Source: HdN1 sp052035295 (GTDB lineage: Bacteria > Pseudomonadota > Gammaproteobacteria > Pseudomonadales > Ketobacteraceae). Taken from it: a DNA stretch of 64,000 nucleotides. A program made the position numbers and the translations under genes. Positions 27,382-36,750 of this stretch are shown in pieces. Positions within the stretch are counted from its first letter, which is position 1. Each line of letters opens with the position of its first letter. The stretch lies in NCBI GenBank assembly GCA_052035295.1, contig JBPOHS010000001.1, positions 47,038 through 111,037 on the forward strand, in the 5' to 3' direction. The notes beneath the pieces were generated by a model. The model saw nothing but the letters and a program-made list of their open reading frames with translations. It was not told the origin of the DNA and made no database searches.

Positions 27382-28517
27382 TTACGTCCTTGCAGCGTCA
27401 ACGTGGCACCGTTCTGGTCACCGTATTGATGATGTTTGCCATCGCCGCCTTCCTGGCCGCCGAAATGGCTTATCGCCAGAAGCTCGATGTGCGCCGCACG
27501 TCGGCCATGCTGATGAGCGAACAGGCACGGGAGTATTTGCTGGGCGCCGAAGCACTGGCCCGGCTGGCGCTCAAGGACGATTTCAAGGCGGACAAAAAAG
27601 ATAACAGCAAGTTTATCGACAGCCTCGACGAGGAATGGGCACGCAAGCGACCGCCTTTCCCGGTGGAAGGTGGTTATATACAGGGCGAAATCATCGATGC
27701 CCAGAGTAAATTCAATATCAATGATCTGGTGGATGCAAGCGGCAAGACGGATTCCACACAGGCGAAAATCGGCAAGCATTATTTTATTGAGTTATTAAAG
27801 CAGCTGGATATTCCCAAGGAAGGCAGTCCCGAGACGGTCTATCAAATGATCGTCGATTGGATCGATCCCAATCCGGATGAAATAGGCCCCGATGGTCGTG
27901 AAGACGGCGCTTACCTGCGTGCCAAGCGTCCCTATCGCACGGCCAACCGGGTGATTCTGGATATCAGTGAGCTCAGATACATCGACGGGATGGATCTCGA
28001 GACCTTTAACAAATTGGCGCCCCATCTGGTGGCCTTGCCGCCGGGAACACCCAAAAACCTGAATACACTGGACAAGATGCTGATGTCGATGATGTCTCAG
28101 GATGCAGCCGGCCTGCAAACCGAACGTGAATCAGGTGGAATCGATGATAGCGACATCGGTAAATACGCACCAAATTGGGCTGATCTTAAAACCTCGCCCA
28201 TTCTTGCTTCTCCGTCTCCCCCGGTTGGTGGTGGGAGTTTTGATCAGGACGATCTCAACGAAATGTTCACGGTCAAATCCGACTATTTCGAACTGCTCGC
28301 CAAGGCCGAGGTCGGTGGCAGGGTGGTGTACTCCAAGTCCCTGATCTACCGTTATCCGGATGGCGGGCGGGACCCGGAAAAGAGTGGTAAACTCAAAGTG
28401 ATATACCGTGCCTACATCGATCCGCTGCAGCAACCGATGACGCAACCCGCCAACGCGCAATCCGCGACTAACGGGCAGGGTGGGCTGTCTGGCCAGAACG
28501 GCAGCAGATTCAATTAA
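27378..28517 (+). CDS. gspK: Minor pseudopilin GspK (tip subunit)
   Basis: A 379-residue large pseudopilin lacking Glu at +5, as expected for GspK. The leader MITSLQRQRG is followed by TVLVTVLMMFAIAAFLAAEM. Recognisable segments include GYIQGEIIDAQSKFNINDLV and YQMIVDWIDPNPDEIGPDG (tip calcium-binding region), with a Gln/Asn/Gly-rich tail. The start overlaps gspJ by ATGA. Confidence 0.93.
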   Translation: MITSLQRQRGTVLVTVLMMFAIAAFLAAEMAYRQKLDVRRTSAMLMSEQAREYLLGAEALARLALKDDFKADKKDNSKFIDSLDEEWARKRPPFPVEGGYIQGEIIDAQSKFNINDLVDASGKTDSTQAKIGKHYFIELLKQLDIPKEGSPETVYQMIVDWIDPNPDEIGPDGREDGAYLRAKRPYRTANRVILDISELRYIDGMDLETFNKLAPHLVALPPGTPKNLNTLDKMLMSMMSQDAAGLQTERESGGIDDSDIGKYAPNWADLKTSPILASPSPPVGGGSFDQDDLNEMFTVKSDYFELLAKAEVGGRVVYSKSLIYRYPDGGRDPEKSGKLKVIYRAYIDPLQQPMTQPANAQSATNGQGGLSGQNGSRFN

Positions 28518-28545
28518 CAAAAACAACAGTGCAGGACTAATACCC

Positions 28546-29919
28546 TTGAAACGGCGTGCCTACATTCGATTGCTCAATGAGAAGCTCTGGTTCGATACGC
28601 TGGCCGGTACCGATTTCGCGACGTTGACGGAGTGGCCTGACCAACTGCAGCTGGAGTGGCTGGTGCGTCCGGCGCTGACAGCGGCGGCATCCCAGGCCGG
28701 GGCGTCGGCACAAACCTTCGTCACGCTGGACACCTTGCGGCAGGGCCTCGAAGCCCTCGATCCCGGGCTGTTCGACCTTGAGATTGTCCTGTTGATTGGT
28801 GGTGAACATTGCTACTCCACCCAGATCAATATCCCTTCCAAGCAGGCCAAGCATATTGCCCAGGCGCTGCCGTACATGCTGGAGGATCAGCTTGCCGAAG
28901 ATGTGGAAACCTTCCAGTTCGTGTCGGGTGCGCGCAACAAGGAAGGCAATGTCTCGGTGCTGGCTTGCAACAAGGCCTTCGTCCGTCTGATCGCCGAGGC
29001 CTTCCGGTACCAGGACGTGCCGCTCGATGCCATCGTTCCCGACATGTTGAGCCTGCCGCTGCAGGAAGGGCAGTGGACCTTCCTGGTGGATTCGAAAACC
29101 TTGAGCGTGCGTACTGGTCCATTGGTGGGTTTGACCATCGAGATGGATGCCTTGCCCATTGTGGTGAAATCGTTATTGCTGGACGAATCGCAGTCGCCAC
29201 AGCAAGTGCATGTGATTTTCGCCCACCGGCACCTGAGCGATAACATCCAGGCTTGGCTGCGCACGCAATTTACCAATATGGTGGCCGGTACATCGGTGCA
29301 GATCGACTTCAGTAACGTCGAAGATGAGCGGTTTGCGGTCCTCGCGGATTTCCTTTCGTTGAACGGTGCGTTGCCGGTCAACCTGCTTCAGGGTGAACTG
29401 AAGCCGATTCCGCGTCGGCGAGCCAGTACCCTCAACTGGAAACCCACTGCCGTGCTGGCAGGCGTGCTGGCGCTGATGCAAACGACTTATCTGTACGCGC
29501 AAACGTGGCAATTCCAGCATCAGGTCGAACAGATCAACCAGGAAGCCATCGCCACCTACAAGCGTTATTTTCCGCAGGATCGCAATATCCGCGACGTCAA
29601 ACGGCAGATGGAAGACCATCTGCGTCAGGCGGAAAAGCTGTCTTCGGGCGCGAGCTTTCTCGCGTTGTTGGCGCAAACCGGGCAAAAGGTCAATGAATCC
29701 AATCGCGGAAAAGCGACCCCGCTGGTCAGCCTGAATCGCCTGTCCTATGACGAGGCGCAAGGGGATCTCAAGGTGGATCTGGTGGCCGAAAATTACGCTG
29801 CGCTCGATGCCTTCAAGAATCAGATACAAGCGATCCCGCTGGCTGTCGAGGTCGCATCGGCCAGTCAGGACGGGGAAAAGGTGAAAGCCCGCGTGCGGGT
29901 ATGGAGTGACGTCAAATGA
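28546..29919 (+). CDS. gspL: Type II secretion protein GspL
   Basis: Bitopic protein of 457 residues that connects the GspE ATPase to the membrane platform. The start is TTG (KRRAYIRLL), with AGGA ten bases upstream; an earlier in-frame codon would overlap gspK. The cytoplasmic actin-like domain spans about 1-290 (including ALPYMLEDQLAEDVETFQFV). One membrane helix follows (PTAVLAGVLALMQTTYLYAQ), then a periplasmic ferredoxin-like domain. Confidence 0.9.
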   Translation: MKRRAYIRLLNEKLWFDTLAGTDFATLTEWPDQLQLEWLVRPALTAAASQAGASAQTFVTLDTLRQGLEALDPGLFDLEIVLLIGGEHCYSTQINIPSKQAKHIAQALPYMLEDQLAEDVETFQFVSGARNKEGNVSVLACNKAFVRLIAEAFRYQDVPLDAIVPDMLSLPLQEGQWTFLVDSKTLSVRTGPLVGLTIEMDALPIVVKSLLLDESQSPQQVHVIFAHRHLSDNIQAWLRTQFTNMVAGTSVQIDFSNVEDERFAVLADFLSLNGALPVNLLQGELKPIPRRRASTLNWKPTAVLAGVLALMQTTYLYAQTWQFQHQVEQINQEAIATYKRYFPQDRNIRDVKRQMEDHLRQAEKLSSGASFLALLAQTGQKVNESNRGKATPLVSLNRLSYDEAQGDLKVDLVAENYAALDAFKNQIQAIPLAVEVASASQDGEKVKARVRVWSDVK

Positions 29920-30440
29920 GCAGCAATTCCGAGCAATTTGAAACACTCAGGGAATTTTATTCGCAAGCCCGTCGTCGGTACTGGATGCTGGCCGGGCACG
30001 AGCGCATGGTGGTCAATGCCGTGGCTCTGGTGGTCGTGGCCCTGCTGATTTTCGTGATCATCGTGAATCCGGCGCTGAAAACGCGGGCTCAGGCAGAAGT
30101 GCAGCTCAATGCCAAGCGTGGCGTGCTGGAGTGGATCCGGGACAACGAGCAACGTGCCATTGCCGCCTCCGGTTCGACGACGGGACAAGCGCCCAAGTCC
30201 GGTCAGGCATTGATGGCCGTAGTGACCAGTTCCTCATCGCAGATGGGGCTTGCGCTCAAGCGTTATGAGCCGGATGGCGACGACAAGCTGCGGGTATGGC
30301 TGGAGGACCAATCCTTCAACAAGACCGTACGCTGGCTGGACAGTCTGCAGAAACAACACGGTATGACCGTGGTCAACGTGGCGGTGGATGCTGGCAAGGA
30401 GCCGGGTGTCGTCACAGCCAAAATCGTTTTGCGCGGATAA
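29916..30440 (+). CDS. gspM: Type II secretion protein GspM
   Basis: A 174-residue bitopic protein, partner of GspL. A short cytoplasmic N-terminus and one helix (VVNAVALVVVALLIFVIIVN) precede a periplasmic ferredoxin-like domain with RYEPDGDDKLRVWLEDQSF. It overlaps gspL by ATGA. Confidence 0.9.
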   Translation: MSSNSEQFETLREFYSQARRRYWMLAGHERMVVNAVALVVVALLIFVIIVNPALKTRAQAEVQLNAKRGVLEWIRDNEQRAIAASGSTTGQAPKSGQALMAVVTSSSSQMGLALKRYEPDGDDKLRVWLEDQSFNKTVRWLDSLQKQHGMTVVNVAVDAGKEPGVVTAKIVLRG

Positions 30441-30455
30441 GCGACGTACCCATAC

Positions 30456-32432
30456 ATGTATCAGGATTTTTTCGGTCTCAGGGAAGCGCCATTTTCCATA
30501 GCCCCCAACCCCCATTATCTCTATATGAGCAAGCAGCATCACGAAGCGCTTGCTCATCTGGTCTATGGGGTGGGGCGCGACGGTGGATTTGTGTTGCTGA
30601 CCGGCGAGGTAGGCACGGGCAAGACCACGATTTGCCGGTGTTTTCTGGAGCAGATTCCGGCAGATACCGATGTTGCCTTCATTCTCAATCCCAAGCTCAA
30701 TGCCGAACAGTTGCTGGCAACCATTTGCGATGAGCTGGGCGCGACCTATTTCGACGACGATATATCGATCAAAACCCTGGTCGATTCCATCAACGATTAT
30801 TTGCTGAAATCGCACTCGAAAGGGCGTCACACCGTTCTTATCATCGATGAAGCGCAAAACCTCAGCCCGGAAGTGTTGGAACAACTGCGCCTGCTGACCA
30901 ATCTTGAAACCCACGAAAAGAAACTGTTGCAGATCGTGTTGCTGGGTCAGCCCGAGCTTCAGCAAATGTTCCTGCGTGATGACTTGCGGCAGCTGGCGCA
31001 GCGAGTTACGGCCCGTTTCCACCTCAAGGAATTGCCCACGGCCGAGATCGGCCCCTATGTGCGTCATCGTCTGGGCGTTGCCGGCGGTCGCGATATCTAT
31101 GGCATTTTCCCTGAAAAAACCTTGCGCAAGCTGTATTCCATTACGGCCGGGGTGCCGCGTGTCATCAACCTGGTCTGCGATCGCGCCATGTTGGGTGCCT
31201 ATGCACAGAACCTGCGCAGCGTTGACGTCCGCACCCTCGAACTGGCGGCACGCGAGATTCTGGGCCCGAGCTACCCCTCTGCGCTCAAGGCTCCGCTGTG
31301 GGTGAAATCCGCGCTTTCCGCCCGGGCGGCGGTGATGGTGCTGGCGATTGCGCTCACGGCGACCCTGTTGTGGGCCGTCAAGAGCGTGCAGATCAATATC
31401 GCCATCGAGCCGCAGAATGTGGCGGTGGGCGAAGTAGTGCGTACCCGACCGTTGGCTGATCTTCCGGATGAGCCGTCGGCAGCGGGTGCTGACAACGAGC
31501 GGGATACAGTGGTCTCACTGGCCGAGGCGCAAGGATCTGTGCCGGCAGCCTTAAACGCCGACGAAGCGGATGGCAGCATTAACGATGGCTCCCGCGAGGA
31601 AGACGGTGGCGAACCCACTGAAGCAACGACAGAGGATTCCACCCCTGCAGCGCTGCTGGCCGGCAAAGACGGGCTATCGGCAGAGACTCAGGTGCCTGCC
31701 AGTGGCGACCCTAAACTGGACCCCACCTTGGCGGGTGAACAAGCAACAGCTGCCGACCTGGCAGCGGCGGCCAGTTCAGCGCCAGGCTCGGGCGACGCCT
31801 TGCAGCAGATTCTGCAAGGTTTTCTGCTGGAACAAAGTGCTGCCGATGAAATGTCTGCCTACCGGGAATTGTTGGGGCTTTGGCGCTTGAGCACCAATGC
31901 CACGAGTCCGGCGCGGGCCTGCCAGCAGTTCCGCAAGGAAAGCGTGCAATGCATCTCCCGCGCTGGATCGCTCGGATTCATCCGTCATCTTGGCTTGCCA
32001 GCGGTGGTATCGCTTTATGCCAACAACGGTCGCAAGGCCTTCGCGGTGCTGCGCAAGCTCGAAAACGGTTACGCGACCCTGTGGATCAAGGACCAGGAAA
32101 TCACTATCACCGAAGCCGCCTTCAACCAGGCCTGGCGCGGCCAGTTCACGCTGGTCTGGAAAGCTCCCCGTGATTATTTCGGGCCGCTGCGGCCGGGCGT
32201 GACCTCGCCACTGAGTCACTGGTTGCGCGAGGGGTTCACCGCGCTTGACCAGAAGCCGGTCGGCAAGCCCGGAAACACCTACGATGCGGCGCTGGTCGAA
32301 CGGGTCAAGGCGTTCCAGCGTGACGTCGGCGAAACCGATGACGGCATTGTCGGGGAAGCCACGATGATCCTGCTGACCCGGCGCATGGAGAAGGGGCTTC
32401 CCTTGCTGATGGCGGAGGGCGCCGCACCGTGA
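30456..32432 (+). CDS. exeA: ExeA/GspA-type AAA+ ATPase with peptidoglycan-binding domain
   Basis: Membrane ATPase of 658 residues that, with GspB, places the secretin in the cell wall in Aeromonas-type systems. The N-terminal ATPase begins with the typical MYQDFFGLREAPFSIAPNP and has Walker A GEVGTGKTTICR (about residue 50) and Walker B TVLIIDEAQNLSPEV. One transmembrane helix (about 288-308, AAVMVLAIALTATLLWAVKS) is followed by an acidic Ala/Glu/Asp-rich linker (about 330-440). The periplasmic part contains a C39-peptidase-like region and a C-terminal peptidoglycan-binding domain (VKAFQRDVGETDDGIVGEAT). Translationally coupled to gspB by GTGA. Confidence 0.92.
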   Translation: MYQDFFGLREAPFSIAPNPHYLYMSKQHHEALAHLVYGVGRDGGFVLLTGEVGTGKTTICRCFLEQIPADTDVAFILNPKLNAEQLLATICDELGATYFDDDISIKTLVDSINDYLLKSHSKGRHTVLIIDEAQNLSPEVLEQLRLLTNLETHEKKLLQIVLLGQPELQQMFLRDDLRQLAQRVTARFHLKELPTAEIGPYVRHRLGVAGGRDIYGIFPEKTLRKLYSITAGVPRVINLVCDRAMLGAYAQNLRSVDVRTLELAAREILGPSYPSALKAPLWVKSALSARAAVMVLAIALTATLLWAVKSVQINIAIEPQNVAVGEVVRTRPLADLPDEPSAAGADNERDTVVSLAEAQGSVPAALNADEADGSINDGSREEDGGEPTEATTEDSTPAALLAGKDGLSAETQVPASGDPKLDPTLAGEQATAADLAAAASSAPGSGDALQQILQGFLLEQSAADEMSAYRELLGLWRLSTNATSPARACQQFRKESVQCISRAGSLGFIRHLGLPAVVSLYANNGRKAFAVLRKLENGYATLWIKDQEITITEAAFNQAWRGQFTLVWKAPRDYFGPLRPGVTSPLSHWLREGFTALDQKPVGKPGNTYDAALVERVKAFQRDVGETDDGIVGEATMILLTRRMEKGLPLLMAEGAAP

Positions 32433-33415
32433 GCTACATTCTCGACGCGCTGCGCAAGTCCGAACAGGAGCGCTCACGCGGAAAACTGCCCGAACTGAAT
32501 CGCTTCGGGGATCCGGACAAACGGGTTTCTGGACATCACCGTTGGGCCTGGATTATCGGGGTCGCGCTGGTGCTTACCAATGTTGTTGGTGTAGGCATCT
32601 GGCTCTCGCGCCCGGATACCCCGGTGGCCACCGCCGACATCGACCCGGCCAGTGCTGCCACCCCAGTGGACGCAAATACACCAAAGACTCCCGTGACGGC
32701 GAGTACGCCCTCCAGTGCAACAACCGCTGCCGCTCCGCTATCCGCGGCGTCAGGCGCCACGGCGCCGGTGGCCCCTGGCGCTGCAGTTCAATCGCCTGCG
32801 GTCAATTCACAGACGTTGGCTGCAACACCACCACCCTCGGCGGCCACTGTACCGACATCGGCCGTGGCGGTTGCGCCCGGTGCCGTTCCCGCCACAGCCG
32901 TCACGGCGCCCCCTGCCGGCACGGTGTATTACGTCACCCAGGGCACGCCAGTGCCCGGCCAGCAAATCGTCGTCTTGCCAGCGGGCAGCGCAGTCGCGCC
33001 TGCCACCGGTGCAGCCGGCGTTGTGCAGATGCCCGCCCAGCCGGTAGCGGCGTGGCCCAGTCAGGGCGCGGTAGAACCACCGCCTCCGGTTCCGCCACCG
33101 CCGCCACCCGTGAATCTGGATCAGGCGCTGGATGCTACCGGTGCCAGCGCGCCTACCCCCAATGTCGCCTATTTGCCGCAAATGGACGAGTTGCCTGACT
33201 ATGTGCGGGCCCAGATTCCCGACATGACGTTTTCGTCGCATATGTACTCGAGTATGCCGCGGTTTCGTTCGGTGGTGATCAATGGTGCGCGGGTCAAGGA
33301 AGGGCAAATGGTGGGCGAGACCATTCAAGTCAACGAGATCACCGAGACTGGCGTCGTGCTGAGTGTCGGGGGGACGCTTTTCCAGGTCGACGTATTGGGT
33401 AAATGGGCCCAGTAA
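32429..33415 (+). CDS. gspB: GspB: type II secretion assembly factor
   Basis: A 328-residue bitopic protein with a GTG start overlapping the exeA stop. It begins with the family motif MSYILDALRKSEQERSRGK, has one helix (WAWIIGVALVLTNVVGVGIW), and then an approximately 190-residue Ala/Pro/Thr-rich periplasmic linker including a PPPPVPPPPPP run. The C-terminal GspB domain follows: LPDYVRAQIPDMTFSSHMYS to GVVLSVGGTLFQVDVLGKW. In Aeromonas the GspA-GspB complex binds peptidoglycan and helps secretin assembly. It is the last gene of the operon. Confidence 0.92.
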   Translation: MSYILDALRKSEQERSRGKLPELNRFGDPDKRVSGHHRWAWIIGVALVLTNVVGVGIWLSRPDTPVATADIDPASAATPVDANTPKTPVTASTPSSATTAAAPLSAASGATAPVAPGAAVQSPAVNSQTLAATPPPSAATVPTSAVAVAPGAVPATAVTAPPAGTVYYVTQGTPVPGQQIVVLPAGSAVAPATGAAGVVQMPAQPVAAWPSQGAVEPPPPVPPPPPPVNLDQALDATGASAPTPNVAYLPQMDELPDYVRAQIPDMTFSSHMYSSMPRFRSVVINGARVKEGQMVGETIQVNEITETGVVLSVGGTLFQVDVLGKWAQ

Positions 33416-33489
33416 GCACATTTACCCCGACGTTTTGTCTGGCCGTTGGCTATGCTTATCTTATAAGGCAATCGTGGACGACGTGAAAG

Positions 33490-33846
33490 ATGACACAACA
33501 AGACAACAACCAGCGTAAAGTCGCCCGTCGGCATCTCATCTATTACCTGCGCGTGTTTGATCGCGACAGCAAGGTTTTGCTCGGCAATCTGGTCGATATC
33601 AGTACCCGAGGTATCATGCTGGTAAGCGATCAACCCCTGGAAGTAGGCAAGCATTACGATTTGCGGATGTATCTGCCGGAAACGGTAGAGGGCAGTCGTG
33701 AAGTGGAATTCAGCGCCGAAAGCCGCTGGTGCCAGAACGATGCCAATCCGGATTTTTACGACACCGGGTTTGAACTGGTAGATCCCGCCCCCCAGTTTCT
33801 GGAAGCGGTGGATCGTCTGATTGATGACTGTTTGTTCAAAAGCTGA
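33490..33846 (+). CDS. PilZ-domain c-di-GMP-binding protein
   Basis: A 118-residue stand-alone PilZ protein. Both ligand motifs are intact: RKVARRH near residue 9 (RxxxR) and DISTRG near residue 38 (DxSxxG). The rest is a compact beta-barrel with SRWCQNDANPDFYDTGFEL. It probably binds c-di-GMP and acts on a partner protein. It starts 74 bases after gspB and could be transcribed with it or separately. Confidence 0.88.
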   Translation: MTQQDNNQRKVARRHLIYYLRVFDRDSKVLLGNLVDISTRGIMLVSDQPLEVGKHYDLRMYLPETVEGSREVEFSAESRWCQNDANPDFYDTGFELVDPAPQFLEAVDRLIDDCLFKS

Positions 33847-34020
33847 TTTGTGTCGGCACCGGCGCTCAATTGCTTACAATTTTGCGAAGGGCAAATCGTT
33901 TGCGGATGGAGAATCAGTGGCGATTTATTTATAGTCAGGTTTGCAAAATGCAAACACTACCGCCACCTTACTGTTTCTGATACCGATTTTCTACGTGGTG
34001 GCACCACGGCCGGACACTGA

Positions 34021-35298
34021 ATGAGCACACTGGATTCGATCAAGAACAACCTGAGCATTGCGCGTTCGCTCATTGTCGAGGGGCGTGACCGCTACCTCGG
34101 TGTGACTCGCGTTGCTCTGGCCATCGAGCAGGTTTATCGCAAGCAAAGGCACCGGGCCAAATTCGTTTCCCAGCAGGATGCCCACCAGCTGCTGTTGCAC
34201 GCTCACCAGGAAAGTGCCGACAAAATCGTCGAACTCTGCAAGGAAAATGGCGCGATCTGGGTCAAGTTTGGCCAGTTCCTGAGTTGCCGACCGGATGTGC
34301 TCCCCATGGAATACGTGATGGCGCTGCAGACCTTGCAGAATTCCGCCACCCCCGCGGGATTCGAATATATCCACCCCATGATCATCGAAGCCTGGGGGCA
34401 GGAGTGGGACAAGTATTTCCGTTCTTTTGATGTGAAACCCTCGGCCACGGCGTCGGTTGCACAAGTGCACAAGGGCGTACTGGTTGAAGGCAAGCAGGCC
34501 GTGGCAGTCAAATTTCAGCTGCCCGATGTGAGGGATTTGTTCGAGCAGGATTCGCTCGTGTTCCGGTCGGTTGCCGCCATTATTTCACCGCTGGTGAAAG
34601 AGTTCGATGTGCGCCAGGTCACCGATCAGTTGATCAAGCTCACGCTGGAGGAACTCGATTTCCGGCGCGAGGCGTCAAACCTGCGCCGGTTTTCCGAGCG
34701 TACCCACTTGCCGGGGATCCGCGTACCGAAACTGTATGACGAGTTCTCGACCGACAAGATTCTGGTCACCGAATGGATCGACGGAATCCCGCTGGCCCAA
34801 TATCTCGCCTCCAACCCCGAACGTGCCACGGCCATACTGACGCGCATGCTGCACAGCTACATTCAACAGGTAACCCAGTTCGGGATTTACCACGCCGATC
34901 CGCATCCGGGCAACTTCATGGTGACGCCCAATGAGGAAATCGCCATTCTCGATTACGGTGCCATCGGCACCCTGACCCCTGACGAAACCCGTCATTATGG
35001 GGCCTTGCTGATGGGCTTGATGGGAATGCATCAGGCGAGACTGGGCGAGTTGTTCCGAAACGCAGGTTTTGTCTGCGAAAACCAGTCGGTGCTCGAAGAA
35101 ATCAGTGATCACTTCATTGGCGATAATCGGCGTGAACGCAGCGTCAGCGACCGGCTCAACGACGTGCTGGAAAAACTGCGCGCCAATCGCGTATTCATGC
35201 CGGATTCCTTTATCGCCATGGCACGGGTCATCATCAGTGTCGGTGGCATGATGAAGCGCTATAACGTGGGTTTCGAATACCAACCTGCAGTCGCCTGA
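34021..35298 (+). CDS. UbiB/ABC1 (AarF) family atypical kinase
   Basis: A 425-residue kinase-like protein. The family-specific KxGQ motif is present (WVKFGQFLSCRPDVLP), as are the Ala-rich loop SATASVAQVHKG with VAVKFQLP, and the catalytic and metal motifs YHADPHPGNFMV and ILDYGAIGTL. The canonical UbiB C-terminal membrane helices are missing. The protein is also shorter than E. coli UbiB (546 aa), so it may be a paralogue rather than the ubiquinone-synthesis protein itself. No ubi genes are adjacent. Confidence 0.85.
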   Translation: MSTLDSIKNNLSIARSLIVEGRDRYLGVTRVALAIEQVYRKQRHRAKFVSQQDAHQLLLHAHQESADKIVELCKENGAIWVKFGQFLSCRPDVLPMEYVMALQTLQNSATPAGFEYIHPMIIEAWGQEWDKYFRSFDVKPSATASVAQVHKGVLVEGKQAVAVKFQLPDVRDLFEQDSLVFRSVAAIISPLVKEFDVRQVTDQLIKLTLEELDFRREASNLRRFSERTHLPGIRVPKLYDEFSTDKILVTEWIDGIPLAQYLASNPERATAILTRMLHSYIQQVTQFGIYHADPHPGNFMVTPNEEIAILDYGAIGTLTPDETRHYGALLMGLMGMHQARLGELFRNAGFVCENQSVLEEISDHFIGDNRRERSVSDRLNDVLEKLRANRVFMPDSFIAMARVIISVGGMMKRYNVGFEYQPAVA

Positions 35299-35409
35299 TA
35301 TTTCTCGTGATTTTGCGCTCTGCTGCACCCCCCGCCGCTTGTTTGAGGGGGGCGCCTCCTGCATGATTGTGCAGACTCTTTTTTCGCACCAGATGGACGT
35401 GCGCTTCCC

Positions 35410-36750
35410 ATGCCTGACAAGAACAAATATGCAATAGCCTGCCTTTTTCTGTGGTTTTCGCTGCCGGCGTTCGGTGCCGAACCTGACCTGTTTTCGGTGT
35501 TGCGCCAGCCGGTCGCGGCCACGCCAAAGTCCACTGAGGTGTTCCGTTATGACAATGGTCTGGAATACACGGGCGACTGGAAAAACGGTCTGCCTGAGGG
35601 GGATGGTTCGCTCAAACTCCCCGGGGGCAGCATGTTCATCGGTGAATTCCATCTAGGCCTGCCGGACGGCACGGGCGCGTTGCAAAAAACCGATGGCAGT
35701 ATGTACCAGGGCGAATGGCGGCAAGGCCAGCGTGAAGGCCTTGGCATCATGGAATACCCTAATGGCAACCGTTACGAAGGCGAATGGCATGCCGGCATGC
35801 GCGAGGGGGCGGGCACCTTGCTCTTTCCCAGCGGGTCGCGCTTCGAAGGGCTCTGGAAAAACGATGTGCGTCATGGCCGGGGGGAATTGAAGCAGAAAAC
35901 CGGGGAAACCTATATCGGCGATTACGCCAACGATGTTCCGCACGGGTATGGCACCATCGTTGAGTCGGACGGCACCACCTATGCCGGCACCTTTTCCAAA
36001 GGCAAACGTCATGGCGTGGGGGATTGCACCAACTCGGCCGGCCAGAGCGAAACCTGCGTCTACGACAAGGGTCGGCGCATAGAAGGCGCGGCGGTCGTGG
36101 CCCGGGCGAATTCCCTCAAACAGCGTTACGAACCTACGTTCGAATTTACTCAGGGCTTGTCGCTATTGTGGGAAAACAACTTTTCCAAGGGCAAGGGCCT
36201 GATCACGGAACAGAAAATAACGTTCACCAAGCGGGCCGCGATGCTCGGTTCCGAGCTGAAGCTGGAAGCCAAGGGCGTCAATTTCTACCTGCTGATGGTG
36301 GTCAATGGCTACAAGGGACCGGGACGCTATCGCCTGTCCGGCGAGGACATGATCGTGTCCATCGACGGTGAAACCCCCTTGTTCCTGGCCGGAAAAGATG
36401 CCGGTGAAGTCAATGTCACCGCAGACAAGGAAACGATCATCGAAGGGGAGGTTACTGTGCCTCGCCTGTTCGCCAATGGTGCGGTGGGGCGCGAAAGTTA
36501 CGCGATCCGGCGCGGCCAGTTCCGGGCGTTGCCCAGTGATTTCCAGCCGCTGAAGCGTGCCTTGGCGGATCGGCCGCCAATGACTCGTCACCTCCGCTTC
36601 AACAAGCGCAATTCCGGGGATTTGCGATCCCACAAGCCACTGGTCAATGGCACGCAACCGGCGGATCTTGAGGAATTAATAAAGCAGGTGGATAACAAAG
36701 GGAAGCAGCAGGGCAGTGAGAATACCGTTCAGCCCCATGGCAAGCGCTGA
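35410..36750 (+). CDS. Exported MORN-repeat protein
   Basis: A 446-residue protein with a signal peptide (cleavage after AFGA, residue 24). Residues about 45-205 hold seven MORN repeats of 23 residues (for example EYTGDWKNGLPEGDGSL, YQGEWRQGQREGLGIM, YEGEWHAGMREGAGTL, YAGTFSKGKRHGVGDC). A Cys-containing junction (DCTNSAGQSETCVYDKG) leads into a beta-rich C-terminal domain of about 220 residues that I do not recognise. MORN repeats usually bind phospholipids or form scaffolds; here they would be periplasmic or extracellular. The last 75 bases overlap lrgB on the other strand. Confidence 0.8.
   Translation: MPDKNKYAIACLFLWFSLPAFGAEPDLFSVLRQPVAATPKSTEVFRYDNGLEYTGDWKNGLPEGDGSLKLPGGSMFIGEFHLGLPDGTGALQKTDGSMYQGEWRQGQREGLGIMEYPNGNRYEGEWHAGMREGAGTLLFPSGSRFEGLWKNDVRHGRGELKQKTGETYIGDYANDVPHGYGTIVESDGTTYAGTFSKGKRHGVGDCTNSAGQSETCVYDKGRRIEGAAVVARANSLKQRYEPTFEFTQGLSLLWENNFSKGKGLITEQKITFTKRAAMLGSELKLEAKGVNFYLLMVVNGYKGPGRYRLSGEDMIVSIDGETPLFLAGKDAGEVNVTADKETIIEGEVTVPRLFANGAVGRESYAIRRGQFRALPSDFQPLKRALADRPPMTRHLRFNKRNSGDLRSHKPLVNGTQPADLEELIKQVDNKGKQQGSENTVQPHGKR

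Noticed and set aside
35328..35352. CCCCCC/GGGGGG stem after the UbiB-like gene considered as a terminator
   Set aside because: It has a 13-base loop and no T tract; could be chance.
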